Under the pieces are notes generated by a model that worked only from the letters and a program-made list of their open reading frames with translations, made no database searches and had not been told where the DNA came from. Shown piece after piece: positions 53,940 through 64,000 of a stretch of DNA of 64,000 nucleotides (the stretch's first letter is position 1; each line of letters begins with the position of its first letter). The stretch covers positions 745,001 to 809,000 of the forward strand of contig JASJOG010000098.1 in assembly GCA_030142905.1 (NCBI GenBank). Direction: 5' to 3'. Origin of the DNA: Heliopora coerulea (Eukaryota; Cnidaria; Anthozoa; Scleralcyonacea; Helioporidae). The translations under genes and the position numbers were made by a program.

Positions 53940-54092
53940 TTCAAAGGTTGGTAACTACCATGACTGATCGCAAAGAATTCTAACGTTTCGAGGAAAGCGT
54001 TTCACTCTCTGATGAAGGGCCTTTGCTAGAAAGGTTGGAATTCTTTGCGATCAGCCACGTAACTGCCGTCGGCAGTTACTAACTTTTGAACT
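53940..54092. repeat. Foldback repeat with 17-bp perfect inner arms
   Basis: CTGATCGCAAAGAATTC (53,964-53,980) and its exact complement (54,038-54,054) are 57 bp apart. Outer sequence (TTGGTAACTA and TTAGTAACTGCC complement) extends the similarity imperfectly. Confidence 0.8.
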
Positions 54093-54261
54093 TTTTACGT
54101 TACGTTAGTTAACTGTCTACGTAGACTGTATCCTATTTTTATGTCGTGTACTCGGTGGATGTTGTATTATCCATAAACAAGGCATCGCTTTTCAACATTT
54201 ATACTGATTCTTCTTTATGTGAAGTCGAAACAACCATATAAATCATATAGTAACTAGAAGA

Positions 54262-56140
54262 ACATTGTAGCTAAAAGTCACTCATCTGAGGGGGAGAAAT
54301 TGACTGCCACCATACTGGATAAATTGGTGGGGCAAAGCAAACATGCCCGGATGATTAGTTCAAGGTTAGGGTCAAAGGTCACTTTACGTTGGTCTCTTTG
54401 TTTGTCGTTTGTTGTTTGCCATGTCTGCTAAGTTTTTTGGGATTTTTTAAACGTAAAACAATTAAGACAAAAATAATTGCTGACTAATACCCAGTAAAGC
54501 CGTTTTTCTGTCATACAGTTAATGAAAACAAACACGAAACAATTTTCTAAATATCAGTTGTTCGACCTGGAGGTTCTCGGACAGACGGAAAAGGGCCGGG
54601 AGAATAACAATTTGCACCCCAATTTACTCAAAATGACGGCGTTCAATTTCACCCCAATTTTCGCCCTCAAACCTTTGTGACAAAATGAAACTGTGCTCAA
54701 TAGACTGCGATAAAATCAAACTGGTTTGATCAGTGAAGTTTTAGTTGCGTGAAATAAAAATCTCAAAACAGGCTGCAACACACAGGGCAACATGATGCAA
54801 TCATGTACAATTCTCATTATATGCAATCAAAATCTCCGATTTGTCGCCTTGATGTACGGCGGGCTTAAAACTTACTGATGGCCCATTTATGCGTGCAATG
54901 TCGTACGTTGCGGTGGTCATCCTGGTGTAGAGAGTTTTAGATTTGACTACAAGTACGACTACGACTACGAGCTTAGTCGTTTTTCGCGGCAATACAAGGT
55001 CATCAGCTGACGTAATCAAACTTTACGGTGGAAATGTCTTGGCCGTCGCCTTATCGAGTAGAAGTTTTGAGGAAAAGTTCGTAGTCCTCACAAGGAAGTT
55101 TACCTCGGAAAGGTAAAGATTTATCTCATTTTACCGTAAAAATATAAAGTATATGATGTCTTCTTGGGTTATCTATCGTTTTGATCTGAAACGGAAGTTA
55201 TCGAAAAGTAAAGTTCCTGCCTCGAACAACGACGAATCGTTCAATATTTCGCAAGAAGACTGACAACAATGGCGTGAGCTTCGTACTCGTCGTCTTAATT
55301 TACAAACTAAAATATAAATTAGCGACTACGACTACGAGTTCTTACGGCCAGACTTCCCGCTGATAATTTCCTTCAGTTTCTCCTCGACGCTCTCGTCAGT
55401 TTAACACATACTTCACAATGTAAATCGCAAAGTAAAAGTCATAAGTGTAAACAGGCTTAAGAAGCTGTTTCTTTCGGTCCCAATCTTGGACGTTTCCAGG
55501 CTTTAGATGCATGCGTATGGGGCATTGTAGCTAAATTTTACTCAAATGCAGGAGAAAAATTTATTGCTGCCATATTGGATAGGTTGGGAAGGCAAAACAA
55601 ACATGCCCGGGTGATAAGTTCAAGGTCAGAGTCAAAGGTCACTTCACTTTTGTCTATAGTTTTTAAAAAATAATATAGAATGTAAAACAATCAAGGCAAA
55701 AGTAATAGACAAGTAAAACCCAGAAAAGCAGTTTGTCTTATTTACAGTCAATGAAAATTGAAAATAAACATGAGAGAAAAACAAGAGGGGGTACTGGTGG
55801 CACAGTGGCAGTGCACGTGTCTCTCACCACTGTGGCTAGGGTTTGATTCCGGCGCCGTGCAGGGATCTGATCAAAGTTACCATGGTCACACGTTAGAAGA
55901 ATGTTGTCCAGTTTGACTCTACCAAGCATTGCAGGTTTTCTTTGGGTACTCCGGTTTTCTCTTGTAGTAACACTGGACCCATGGGGGGTGTCCCTTACTG
56001 GACCTCTAAGGAGAACAGCTCAGATAACTGATAGGGTCATCCAATATAAATAAAGACATTTTACAATTCCCCCCCCCCCCTCCCCCACTTTACTCAAGAT
56101 TGCGGTGTTCAATTTCACCCCAATTATCGGCCTTTCGGCC
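54262..56140. repeat. Direct duplication of a ~400-bp unit, second copy split by a SINE
   Basis: Copy 1 (about 54,262-54,680) and copy 2 (about 55,525-56,140) share CATTGTAGCTAAA, AACATGCCCGG, AGTCAAAGGTCACTT, CAGTTAATGAAAA-like and GTTCAATTTCACCCC segments in the same order. In copy 2 a 270-bp SINE separates the last two. Confidence 0.75.
55787..56060 (+). mobile_element. tRNA-derived SINE
   Basis: Begins GGGGGTACTGGTGGCACAGT with an A-box-like TGGCACAGTGG and a B-box-like GGGTTTGATTCCGG at about 55,839, the layout of a pol III promoter. A body follows with GGTACTCCGGTTTTCTC, common in invertebrate SINEs, and an ATAAATAAAG tail. It lies inside copy 2 of the duplicated unit. Confidence 0.75.
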
Positions 56141-57036
56141 CCCTCTGGTTTCACATGATCTCCATGGGTGCGGGTGAGACTCTGCAGAAACTCTGCTCCT
56201 GATTACGAGTTTTATCCCCCCTGCTGGGCTACGAAAATAGCTTAAAATATCTTAAGAAGTAATGCTTCCCTCAAGGTTCCTTGTCCTTAAGAAAATGTAA
56301 GGCCAAGTTAGGCGATTTCACAATTTGCATATAGATGCTGTATGAGCAAGTATGTGATTAAAATGAACTGAAACAAGGCACTTTTGACCACAAGATTATT
56401 ATATTTGATTGATTTGGAAACAATAGCGTAGGTAGGTGAAAAGCAAGGGGCAGTTGCTCCTACACTTTTCGTCCAGACTAGACCCATCGGTACATGCACT
56501 ACATTTGTCTCTACATTAAGCTTGAACCATACGGATTCAGCTTATGTTTGAAATATCAAAATGAATAATTGCTAAGTAAGTTTCAGGTTTTAAATTTACG
56601 TATATGAAGGACTTTCAATGCAAAATGTTCGAGAGGAATGCTTTATCTAAGGGCGAAAATGAGATGGTATGTCGCTTCCACAATATCTGGTCGGCCTTCA
56701 AGACAAAGTGGTTGTGTGAGTGGTGATAGCTGAACTAAAAGGAAATGTTTTTATATACCATACTGCACATGAAGCGGCGGCACTTTTAGGTTAAATCATT
56801 TTCGAAATTTAATACCGACTGTTGCTGGCTATGTAAAAATTATTCATTCTTTTCTCAAATTTTCCAAATATTTTTAATTTTACCATCAGGGAAATGCTCT
56901 GGATGAGCGTTGCTTAATTGTATTTGTCGGTACATTACGAATATCTTGTCGATTCATTTGTCTCAAATTTTTTCTCACTCCTCCAACTATCAAATTCCTG
57001 GGTACGCGACTGTTTAGAAATGTGTCTTTAACTTAC

Positions 57037-59273
57037 ATCTTCGATAAACGCAAATGAAGGACAACAGGAAGCCGCAATAGATGTCATTCCAGTCACCAGT
57101 CATGCCCCAGTAGTGTCCACAATTTTCTATGCCCCTGTCATTATTCGGCTCTCCTTTCCTCCATTGAGTATATGTAAGCTTTGACCCATTTGTGGTGTAG
57201 AATTCTCCATCACTACCTTTTTTGATACCAATCCACGGATTGTTTATATGGTACTGCTGAACAATTTTCGTAAATGCGCTATTTTCCTTGGAGTTCAAGG
57301 GAACGAACAAGTCACCGCCCAACTCGTTACACTTAGATTTTGCGTTTGACCAGGAGAATGGGATTTTACTGACGTAGTAACACGAAGAAACAAGATGAAT
57401 CCAGCAACAACGGCAGCTGAGGTTTTTCAGAGCATCTGAAAAACATGTAATCATACGAAGTCCACTTGTGTTCAGTTCTTAGTTCGCCATCACTAACTAC
57501 GCCAGTCTTGCGCATGTGGTACACAGGCCGGTAGGAAGTACGTTTCTGTTGGTCCAGCGGGCAACCAGGCCTGTATATATTAGATAAACGTAATAATGCG
57601 CCCGAAACGCGTCCGCCAGGGGATATGGGATTACACCCCCAGGAAGATTTGTCGTTTCGTGCTCACTGACTACTTCTCTACCTCACAGCGCATACAAAGG
57701 TAACAGAAAGCACTGTCCCTGCCGACGTCGTTGTTTGGGCAGTTGAACGTCTCTCAGCAATCAGAGTTAAAACTCCTCTTCTCACCCTTTAAACCAAAGC
57801 TTCAATTTGAAAGGCTACACGCTTTTGTCGGTCGAAACTGTTTGACAAGAAAATGCGAGTAGGCTATGCATGTCAGAGGTACGTCAACAGCTACCAGGTA
57901 CATCAGTGGCCAACAGATTCTGTTCGCCACATATACCAGGCACGCGTACTAAGCACGTGTACCTGGCATAGCGTGAAGAATAGTCTTGTTCCCAGCAATA
58001 TGACTTCGCTGCGAACGAGACGAATCTGTACCTTAAAATTTTTGCTGCGCCGAACTTTGGTCCAGAGGCCGTCTCATATGGCGCGTCAAATAGGACAACA
58101 ATACTTTATCGGAAAAAATATAATACTTTATACGAATTGACAATACTTCATATATTTTTTTACACTTAAAACTGGAAAATATAGGACTTCTTATTTATAT
58201 TGTTTTTCACCAATTCGTTTATAATCCCACAAAGTACTATATATTACAAGGATTGTTTAAATTTTCAAAGTGGTCCTATATTTTCCTGTTTTGTTTATAT
58301 CTTCGAAGAAGTCTTATATTTTCCAGTTTTAAGTGTAAAAATATTGTTGAACTATTGTCAATTCGTACAAAGTATTATATTTTCCCGATAAAGTATTATT
58401 GTCTCATTTGGCGCGCCATGGTCTCACCTGCTGGACCTGCTCCTACGTTTCTGGTACATAAGTGGTTTCCAGTAGAATTGTTGTATCATGTTACCACTAC
58501 TAAAGTATATAGTTCTATGTCCTGTTATTTTGTGTGCGGATTTTGGACGTTCCCACGGTAATGTTTACCAAATTATTGTTGCTCAGAAATACTCCATAAT
58601 TACATTTCGTCCATTCTGGCATAATATTGACATTACTCCTTCTTGGATATGGTTGATTACGTAGCTCATATGATTTATTCTTTTAAATAAACAATACCAA
58701 CTCTACCGGTGAAAAAGTTTTGAAAAAGTTTGGTTAAAGCTATGGGATTAATTTCTCTTTGGAAAACCTTTGGATTTAATCATGGCTGTAAATGACCTGA
58801 GTGGGGTTTACTAATAGCACACCTGGCACTAAAAATAATTTTATCTTTTTTAAAACAAATTTTGCAAGCTCAGGCCTGGAGGCCTATGGAATTGGTATGT
58901 CACTGATTGTCATTCACTTCCCAGAGTAATAGGTAATAGATACAATATGAGCAGCCGAACTGTACAGGATTCAGAAGGGAAGCCAAGAGTTATATACCGA
59001 GAAACCACTTATGTATCCCAGGGGGTAAGACTGGAATAGTAGGCCTTGCGACAACAATTTACCCTGCAAAGAAATCTTGTTAATTAAAATGAAAAAATAA
59101 GACAAGATTAAGATGAAATGACAAGATTAGGAAAGAGGTGGGTGAGCTACCTGAACGTCTGCAATAATCTTCTTTTCCTCGAAAACTTGTTTGACAATCG
59201 CAAGAATATGAGTCAACAGAGTTGATGCACGTGGTATTGTCATTGCAAGGATTGGAAAGACATTCATCTATAT
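57037..59273 (-). CDS. EGF plus C-type lectin protein, two internal exons
   Basis: Exon at 59,151-59,273 (123 nt) encodes one calcium-binding EGF domain (DIDECLSNPCNDNTTC, YSCDCQTSFRGKEDYC). Exon at 57,037-57,435 (399 nt) encodes a C-type lectin domain: CYYVSKIPFSWSNAKSKC, then LGGDLFVPLNSKEN, PWIGIKKGSDGEF, the sugar-binding GEPNN motif, and GDWNDIYC with the WND motif. EPN suggests mannose-type, calcium-dependent binding. Both exons have AG acceptors and GT donors and are phase 1-1, so they join in frame and are typical shuffled modules. The rest of the gene (signal peptide, more domains) lies outside what I could find. Extracellular recognition role, perhaps in immunity or symbiont binding. 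Confidence 0.85.
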
Positions 59274-59296
59274 CTGAAAATGATGGAAACAAAATA

Positions 59297-59410
59297 CCGT
59301 ATTTATTCCATTGAGCGCACCCTCTCGATTAAGCGCATTTTTCGGATAACCGCACAGCTTCACTGGTGTTTCTTTTTTTGAACAATCGCACATTCTCGTT
59401 TAAGTGTACT
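59297..59410. repeat. Fragment of a GAGCGCACC-type repeat end
   Basis: ACCGTATTTATTCCATTGAG followed by GCGCACC, AAGCGCA and variants resembles (in other orientation) the end of the repeat at 49,200-49,240. No partner end seen nearby. Confidence 0.4.
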
Positions 59411-60620
59411 GCTAAATTTGATTTGTACTATAGACTAACTAGAAATACGTGGATGCAACAAACGCTCGCCTATCCTTCCAATATATCTCTCGAGAATCCG
59501 AGGAAATGTAATAAAGAAAACACAACATTTGGTCACAAATATTAACATCCCAAACTGGAAATTATTTTATATTTAAACTGCCTGTCGTCATATTTACGCT
59601 TAAAATTTAGATTCTGTTTTATTAAAACAAAACGTTTGGTGAGAATAATCTTTAACGGTTTAATAAATGATGAGAGCCATTCTGACAGTTCTACTGCTAA
59701 ACAATGGATATTCGTATCAAGGGACTGTATATTAGTTGCGATCTTGACGTATTTCGTGTCGTTTTTGGATGAAACTTATCACTTTTTTTCACTTTGAAGA
59801 AAGACATTTTAGTTGATGGCAACACTTTCCGTCTTAAAAGCGTAGCATTCTCATAGGTTATCACTCGGATACCAGCATTACGGATAGCTTATGATTGAAA
59901 AAAATTTTTTGATATTTTTTGTATTAAAAACTTGATAAATCCTACATTGTCTTAAAGTTAATTAAAAATTTCTAGTAGAATTGCTATGATGAAGATTTAT
60001 GCTAAGTATTCAGCCGGAGGTAAAAGACCTTTGTTAACGAAGATGAAACGAGTTACGAAACCGATGAAATAAACAAAGAAAACATGAGAGTTTTGCATTT
60101 TTATTGCTGACCAAAAATCGGAAAATACAAAACATACAACAAAATACGACAAACAAACCTTCTGCAAGTTTTGTCGAAAGAAGAAAAAGTAGAGGAAAGT
60201 AAAAGACGTACTTTTTCCCATTGTAAAACTTTCGTAAAACAGAAAAATGGCGTAGCATACGAACCTTCAACTTTTACGTATTTTCAACGAAGCGTTCATC
60301 GTCATCTCAACACAAAGAGTTCAACGGTGAATTTACAGAAAGAACACGGCTTTATACTTTCAAAATTTTTTTGCGGGGTGTTAAAATCATGATGAAAGCA
60401 TTACTGGTCGAACAAGGTAAAGGTAATCATTCACAAGCCACCCGAAAAGTGAGAAAGTCTGAGGCGGACAACATTTTCGCCGAAGGATAGTATGATCTAC
60501 AACGATAAGTAGTTTTTCACCGTGTTTCAGCGACTCGATTCGGACGTACCTTGGATTGTGTAGCTCAGGGAAGTGATTACCAGAACGTGAAAAGTCTCCA
60601 TTCACACAAATCAACATCGA
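59411..60620. other. Spacer, no gene recognised
   Basis: AT-rich; several short overlapping ORFs near 60,000-60,600 without motifs. Confidence 0.4.
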
Positions 60621-60621
60621 T

Positions 60622-61640
60622 TCAAATACAGCGAAGAATATCGTTTACATTCAGTCGTTTCGCAAATGTCCCGGCAACAAGCGTGTTCCCGTAACGACTT
60701 TGTTCATATTCATGAGAAAGAACCAAGTCAAAGCGTTGCTCCATAATGTGAACAGTTGGCCAATGCATATTCCAAAGAGCTGACTTTAGAACTGTTCTTT
60801 CAAGTAACCAGCCGCAAGCATCAACAATGCTACAGACTACTTGATTTCTTTTAATGCTGCTCCTGCCATCAGAATTTTTGTTGAAAATAAATTCTGCCTT
60901 AACTATTAATTGGTACGCTGTATTCTCCGATTTCTCGTCGATCACCTTTACATTTTTAACATCTTGTGACAATGTGCTGTCAAGGAAAATATAATCCACA
61001 ACACTACATCCTGATGAGGACACATAAGTATACACTGGTCCTTCACACTCACGTTCTATATTTACTGCTGACATTTGAAGTTGATCAAACACATCTTTAA
61101 CAAACCTTCCACGAGGATTTCCTTTTTGTCCCGATCTTTTGTTATGCATATGTCCATTAAAATCTCCGAGAAAAATTAATGTTTCTCCCATACTTTTTCT
61201 TGTAAGGCAAAATAGTTCCAAATCTTCCAATACTTTCTTAAATTCCACAAAACTATTATTTGTCGAAGGTAAACAGACGCTGCAAGTCAACAAGCTTAAA
61301 GACTGATTCTGCATGCTCTTAATTTTAACTGCAATAATTCGATAACACTGTGTGAGTATCTTTTGTCCAAAATAATTTCCATCCCTCCATAAAATTGCTA
61401 TCCCCCTTTTGACCTCTTTTCCAGCTGTAATTCAAATCATTTTGTGAACTTGATAAACAATGGCATTTAAAATTACCATTCAAAGTCTCAAGAAAGGACA
61501 GCTCATCCTGATACAATCAATGCTATGTTACAGCCAGGACATCACATGCTTTTAATAAGACTTTGACATAACTGAAGTTCCCATAAATACCCACACAATT
61601 CCAAGTTGTTATGTTTAACTTCAGCAAGCCTTATTTCTTT
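60622..61640 (-). pseudogene. LINE ORF2 remnant: APE-type endonuclease domain
   Basis: Minus-strand reading starts near 61,620 (NITTWNCVGIYGNF), with stops near 61,530 and a frame change near 61,330, then 230 codons containing TLIFLGDFNGHMHNK and SGCSVVDYIFLDSTL, the GDFN-H and D-Y-I patterns of AP-like endonucleases of non-LTR retrotransposons. The final S-D-H motif is not visible. No reverse transcriptase follows, so the element is 3'-truncated or deleted here. Confidence 0.75.
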
Positions 61641-61676
61641 CCTCTAGTCTCTTTCCACCCTTCCTTTCTTTCCACG

Positions 61677-63160
61677 CTACCTCTGAAACCATTCTCTGAC
61701 ATAAACATTATTTGGCCAGAATTCATTACTGCATACTTTATCAAAATCTTCTGTTTTAACATTAACTCTCACTGCTATTGTTGCCCTTCTCTGACTTTTT
61801 AGTAATAGCACGAACGCTCGGTTCACTTTTTTGTCAACCAAATATTGCCGGACTTTCTTCAAATTTACACCTTTATTAGCATCACCAAGATAAATTCTTT
61901 TAATACTCTTCCTACTTACTCCAACAAAATCTCCATTTAAGTTATCAATAGAATTGTCAATTATCTGCTCCGATACCTCAGTTCTATTATTTTTCTTTGC
62001 ACTGTCTTCTTCATCATGGAGACTCAACGCTTCAGTCATACTTTTTCCAATCGCCGTCCCAGTCATATTACCATAAACTGTAGTTCTATTATTTACGCAT
62101 TTTTCACATATTTGCATATCTCCTAACGCAAATTCTTCTCCATTAGTTCCCTTCTGCTGCGTTCTCCCTTGAGACTTCAATTCTTTTTTTCTCCCCGTTT
62201 GTGTGAACCACAGCACGTCCAGTTATCTGATCCGATACCTCAGTTCTATTCATTTCTTTATCGCTATCCTCTTTATCATGGAAACCCAACTCTTTCGTCA
62301 TACCTTCTCCTACCCATTTCTCAATCTTATTACAATAAGCTGTTGTTTGATCTTTAATACTTTTTTTCACATATTTGCATAACTCCTAATCCAAATTCAT
62401 TTCCTCAGTTAGTTTCCTTCTGCTGCGCTCTCCCTTGGGATTTCAATTCTTTTTCCTTTTGTTTCGCCATTTTTTTTAAATTTAACTTTTGGTTCCTAAA
62501 ACGTTCAACCTCTCTTCGTGAATAAGTTATCTACTCAAGTAACTTTGAATTATTTTCCTTCAGAAACTTAATTTTGGTGTTATGATTCTCACATTGCCCC
62601 TTTAACAATCTAAACGCCTTGATGTAATTATGATAGCTTGGTAGTTATAACGTTATTAATGCGCACGCTCCCAAGCAATTCTCTCAGAAAAACTTTTCTG
62701 AGTCCCTAACGGGAATCGAACCCGGTAACTTTCTGATCGCCAGTGAGTTGCTCTAACCATTGGGCTACACAGACTCAGATGGTGAGCGAAAGGTTATATT
62801 TATGCACTGGTTCGTACAGATGGTAGTCTGTGTAGCTCAATGGCTAGAGCAACTCACCGGCGATCAGAAGGTTACGGGTTCGATTCCCGTCAGAAACACA
62901 GAAATGTTTTTCTGAGGGAATAGCTTGAGAGCGTGCGCATTAAGAAATCTATACTCCGTTGGGCATTGACTTTTTGTCGCTGAAAGTTCCGATTCTAGAC
63001 ATGCAATTCTTAACACCTTTCCCTGTATGTTAGTTTTAAGTCCGTCAATTTCATCTCTTAAATCGGTCATCCCTTCTTCAAATTTTTCCTTCATTTCGTC
63101 CTTTTTGAAGTCCATCTTTTCCAGTAACTTCAAAACCTCTCTTGTACCAGTTTCCACAAT
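61677..63160 (-). pseudogene. LINE ORF1 remnant, interrupted by a MITE
   Basis: Upstream part (62,940-63,157): LKLLEKMDFKKDEMKEKFEE and DLRDEIDGL, a coiled coil. After the MITE at 62,660-62,939, charged sequence continues with many stops. The 3' part (61,677-62,216, 179 codons) ends SQRRATIAVRVNVKTEDFD and FWPNNVYVREW, typical of LINE ORF1 ends. A stretch of about 270 bp is duplicated (KELKSQGR and MQICEK occur twice, near 62,150 and 62,420). Confidence 0.6.
62656..62943. mobile_element. TTAA-flanked foldback MITE with two tRNA-like arms
   Basis: The element (62,660-62,939, 280 bp) has TGCGCACGCTC at the left end and its exact complement at the right, flanked by TTAA (62,656-62,659 and 62,940-62,943), the target of piggyBac-type elements. 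Each arm holds a tRNA-like sequence: minus strand 62,699-62,777 and plus strand 62,825-62,902, with intact D-stem (AGCTC...GAGC) and T-arm (ACGGG-TTCGATT-CCCGT) in the plus copy. Confidence 0.85.
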
Positions 63161-64000
63161 TGTACCTTGACTAGAGAATTACATACAATCATTTTGTTGG
63201 GCCGACTTCGGAAAGTTTTCATTCAGTTCAGTTGTCGTTTCCTTTGATCAACAAAATTTTACTAAAGGTACTATGTCACTAGACAGCTTTTGGTTCGCTG
63301 CTCAACCTCCAGGACAAGTAATTCTCGTAAGCGGTTTTTCTTTCAAAAATTCTCCGACGGTATTTCTGCAATGCACTACGATCCTTTCCTCCAAGGTAAT
63401 TAGCTTAGACGAGCTATCTTTCGATAGCTTTGCTTTAACTTCTTCTGAAGATGTCGTTACAATGTCCGTCTGGATATCTTCAATCCACTCCTAAACTTCA
63501 TTTGACACACTTCTCACATTTACAGCACCTCTCTTTGTAGTTGATATCTCATTTGTGGTTTTGGATTCTTGCTCCATTAAATTCACAATGATTCCACCAA
63601 AATATATCCATTATATATTGTTTCAACGGAGCCAAAATTATCATGCAATGATGACTGGCACTGTAACGTTTGCTCAACTTGTCAGTCCTTCAAGTTCGAG
63701 GGTTAGAGTTCGTGAGTGAGTGAGTGAGTAAACGAACGAACGAACGAAAAATAGAATGAGTGGATGATGGCATGGACAATACAAAAATCTCTTCAATTAG
63801 GATTTGTTTTGTAGCTGCAAAACCTGCAAATAGGCATACTGGAATGCAAGTTAGTGCAAATGATTTTCAAGCATTACTTACCAGTGCAACTGATTGTGTT
63901 TCCAGAAGAACTTTTGTTGCATTCAAACTTGGCATCTTTGAAGTGGATCTTCGGAGCATCCACATTGACGTCTAAGTAAACAAATATTAATATTGACTAT
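63160..64000. other. Right edge, no gene; GTGA/ACGA microsatellite
   Basis: (GTGA)n then (AACG)n at about 63,711-63,748. Short ORFs only, some perhaps more LINE 5' sequence. Confidence 0.45.

Larger units (their letters stand above)
51701..57036. other. Intergenic region, duplicated units and repeats, no gene
   Basis: CA/CATA microsatellite at 52,179-52,255, foldback at 53,940-54,092 and a duplicated unit at 54.3 and 55.5 kb (annotated). Remaining short ORFs show no motifs. Confidence 0.5.

Noticed and set aside
62699..62902. Pair of functional tRNA genes in opposite orientation
   Set aside because: Acceptor and anticodon arms are imperfect and both lie inside a TTAA-flanked foldback element.
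1..64000. CRISPR array or bacterial operon features
   Set aside because: No regularly spaced direct repeats with unique spacers, and spliced animal genes throughout.

Overview
The window is animal nuclear DNA, most likely from an anthozoan cnidarian (a coral or sea anemone). The evidence is spliced host genes of cnidarian type (an opsin, a SPAG7-like gene, a secreted phage-type lysozyme and an EGF plus C-type-lectin gene), AT-rich introns, TTAGGG-type interstitial repeats, and a Polinton/Maverick whose genes match the type I know from cnidarian genomes. Species cannot be read from the sequence.

Layout. 0-11.0 kb: a partial host ORF with an internal repeat (2-883), a predicted doubly acylated protein with a Pro-Glu-Lys repeat tail (2524-3705), a single-exon opsin (5511-6455, minus), then about 4.5 kb with nothing recognisable. 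11,009-31,296: one complete Polinton/Maverick of 20,288 bp, with 253-bp terminal inverted repeats and an exact 6-bp target duplication (TCATAT). 31.3-34.2 kb: a TA-rich microsatellite invaded by an apparently intact Tc1-like transposon, then a 272-bp tandem repeat carrying tRNA-like sequences. 36.7-41.0 kb: the first four exons of a SPAG7-like gene (minus). 41-45.6 kb: hairpin and palindromic repeats and a LINE remnant. 45.7-51.7 kb: a three-exon lysozyme gene whose introns hold two MITEs and telomere-like repeats. 52-57 kb: duplicated non-coding units with a SINE. 57.0-59.3 kb: EGF and C-type-lectin exons (minus). 60.6-63.2 kb: a decayed non-LTR retrotransposon interrupted by a TTAA-flanked foldback MITE.

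The Polinton is the centre of interest. Its genes diverge from a 22-bp AT-rich dyad at 23,846-23,867. Leftward genes: a structural gene with a C-terminal membrane segment, a LamG-type fibre-like gene, several small membrane proteins, two Bro-N genes, a VRR-NUC-like nuclease, a VLTF3-like zinc-ribbon gene, and a long gene joining a family B DNA polymerase, an SF1 helicase and a GIY-YIG nuclease. Rightward genes: a penton-like minor capsid protein, integrase with chromodomain, a long membrane protein gene, major capsid protein, packaging ATPase, and a terminal conserved gene. Most starts lie just downstream of a short TATA-like motif, with one shared form (TAATATATAC) ahead of three right-arm genes. 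No adenain-like protease was found.

This copy is broken: in-frame stops of all three kinds, several frameshifts, an RTE-type retrotransposon in one structural gene and a pogo-like MITE at the end of the capsid gene. One host exon (SPAG7-like exon 2) also carries an apparent single-base A-run indel, so some frameshifts may be assembly errors, although the in-frame stops and insertions are not explained that way.

All calls come from reading motifs, reading frames and splice phases by eye. No database search was run.
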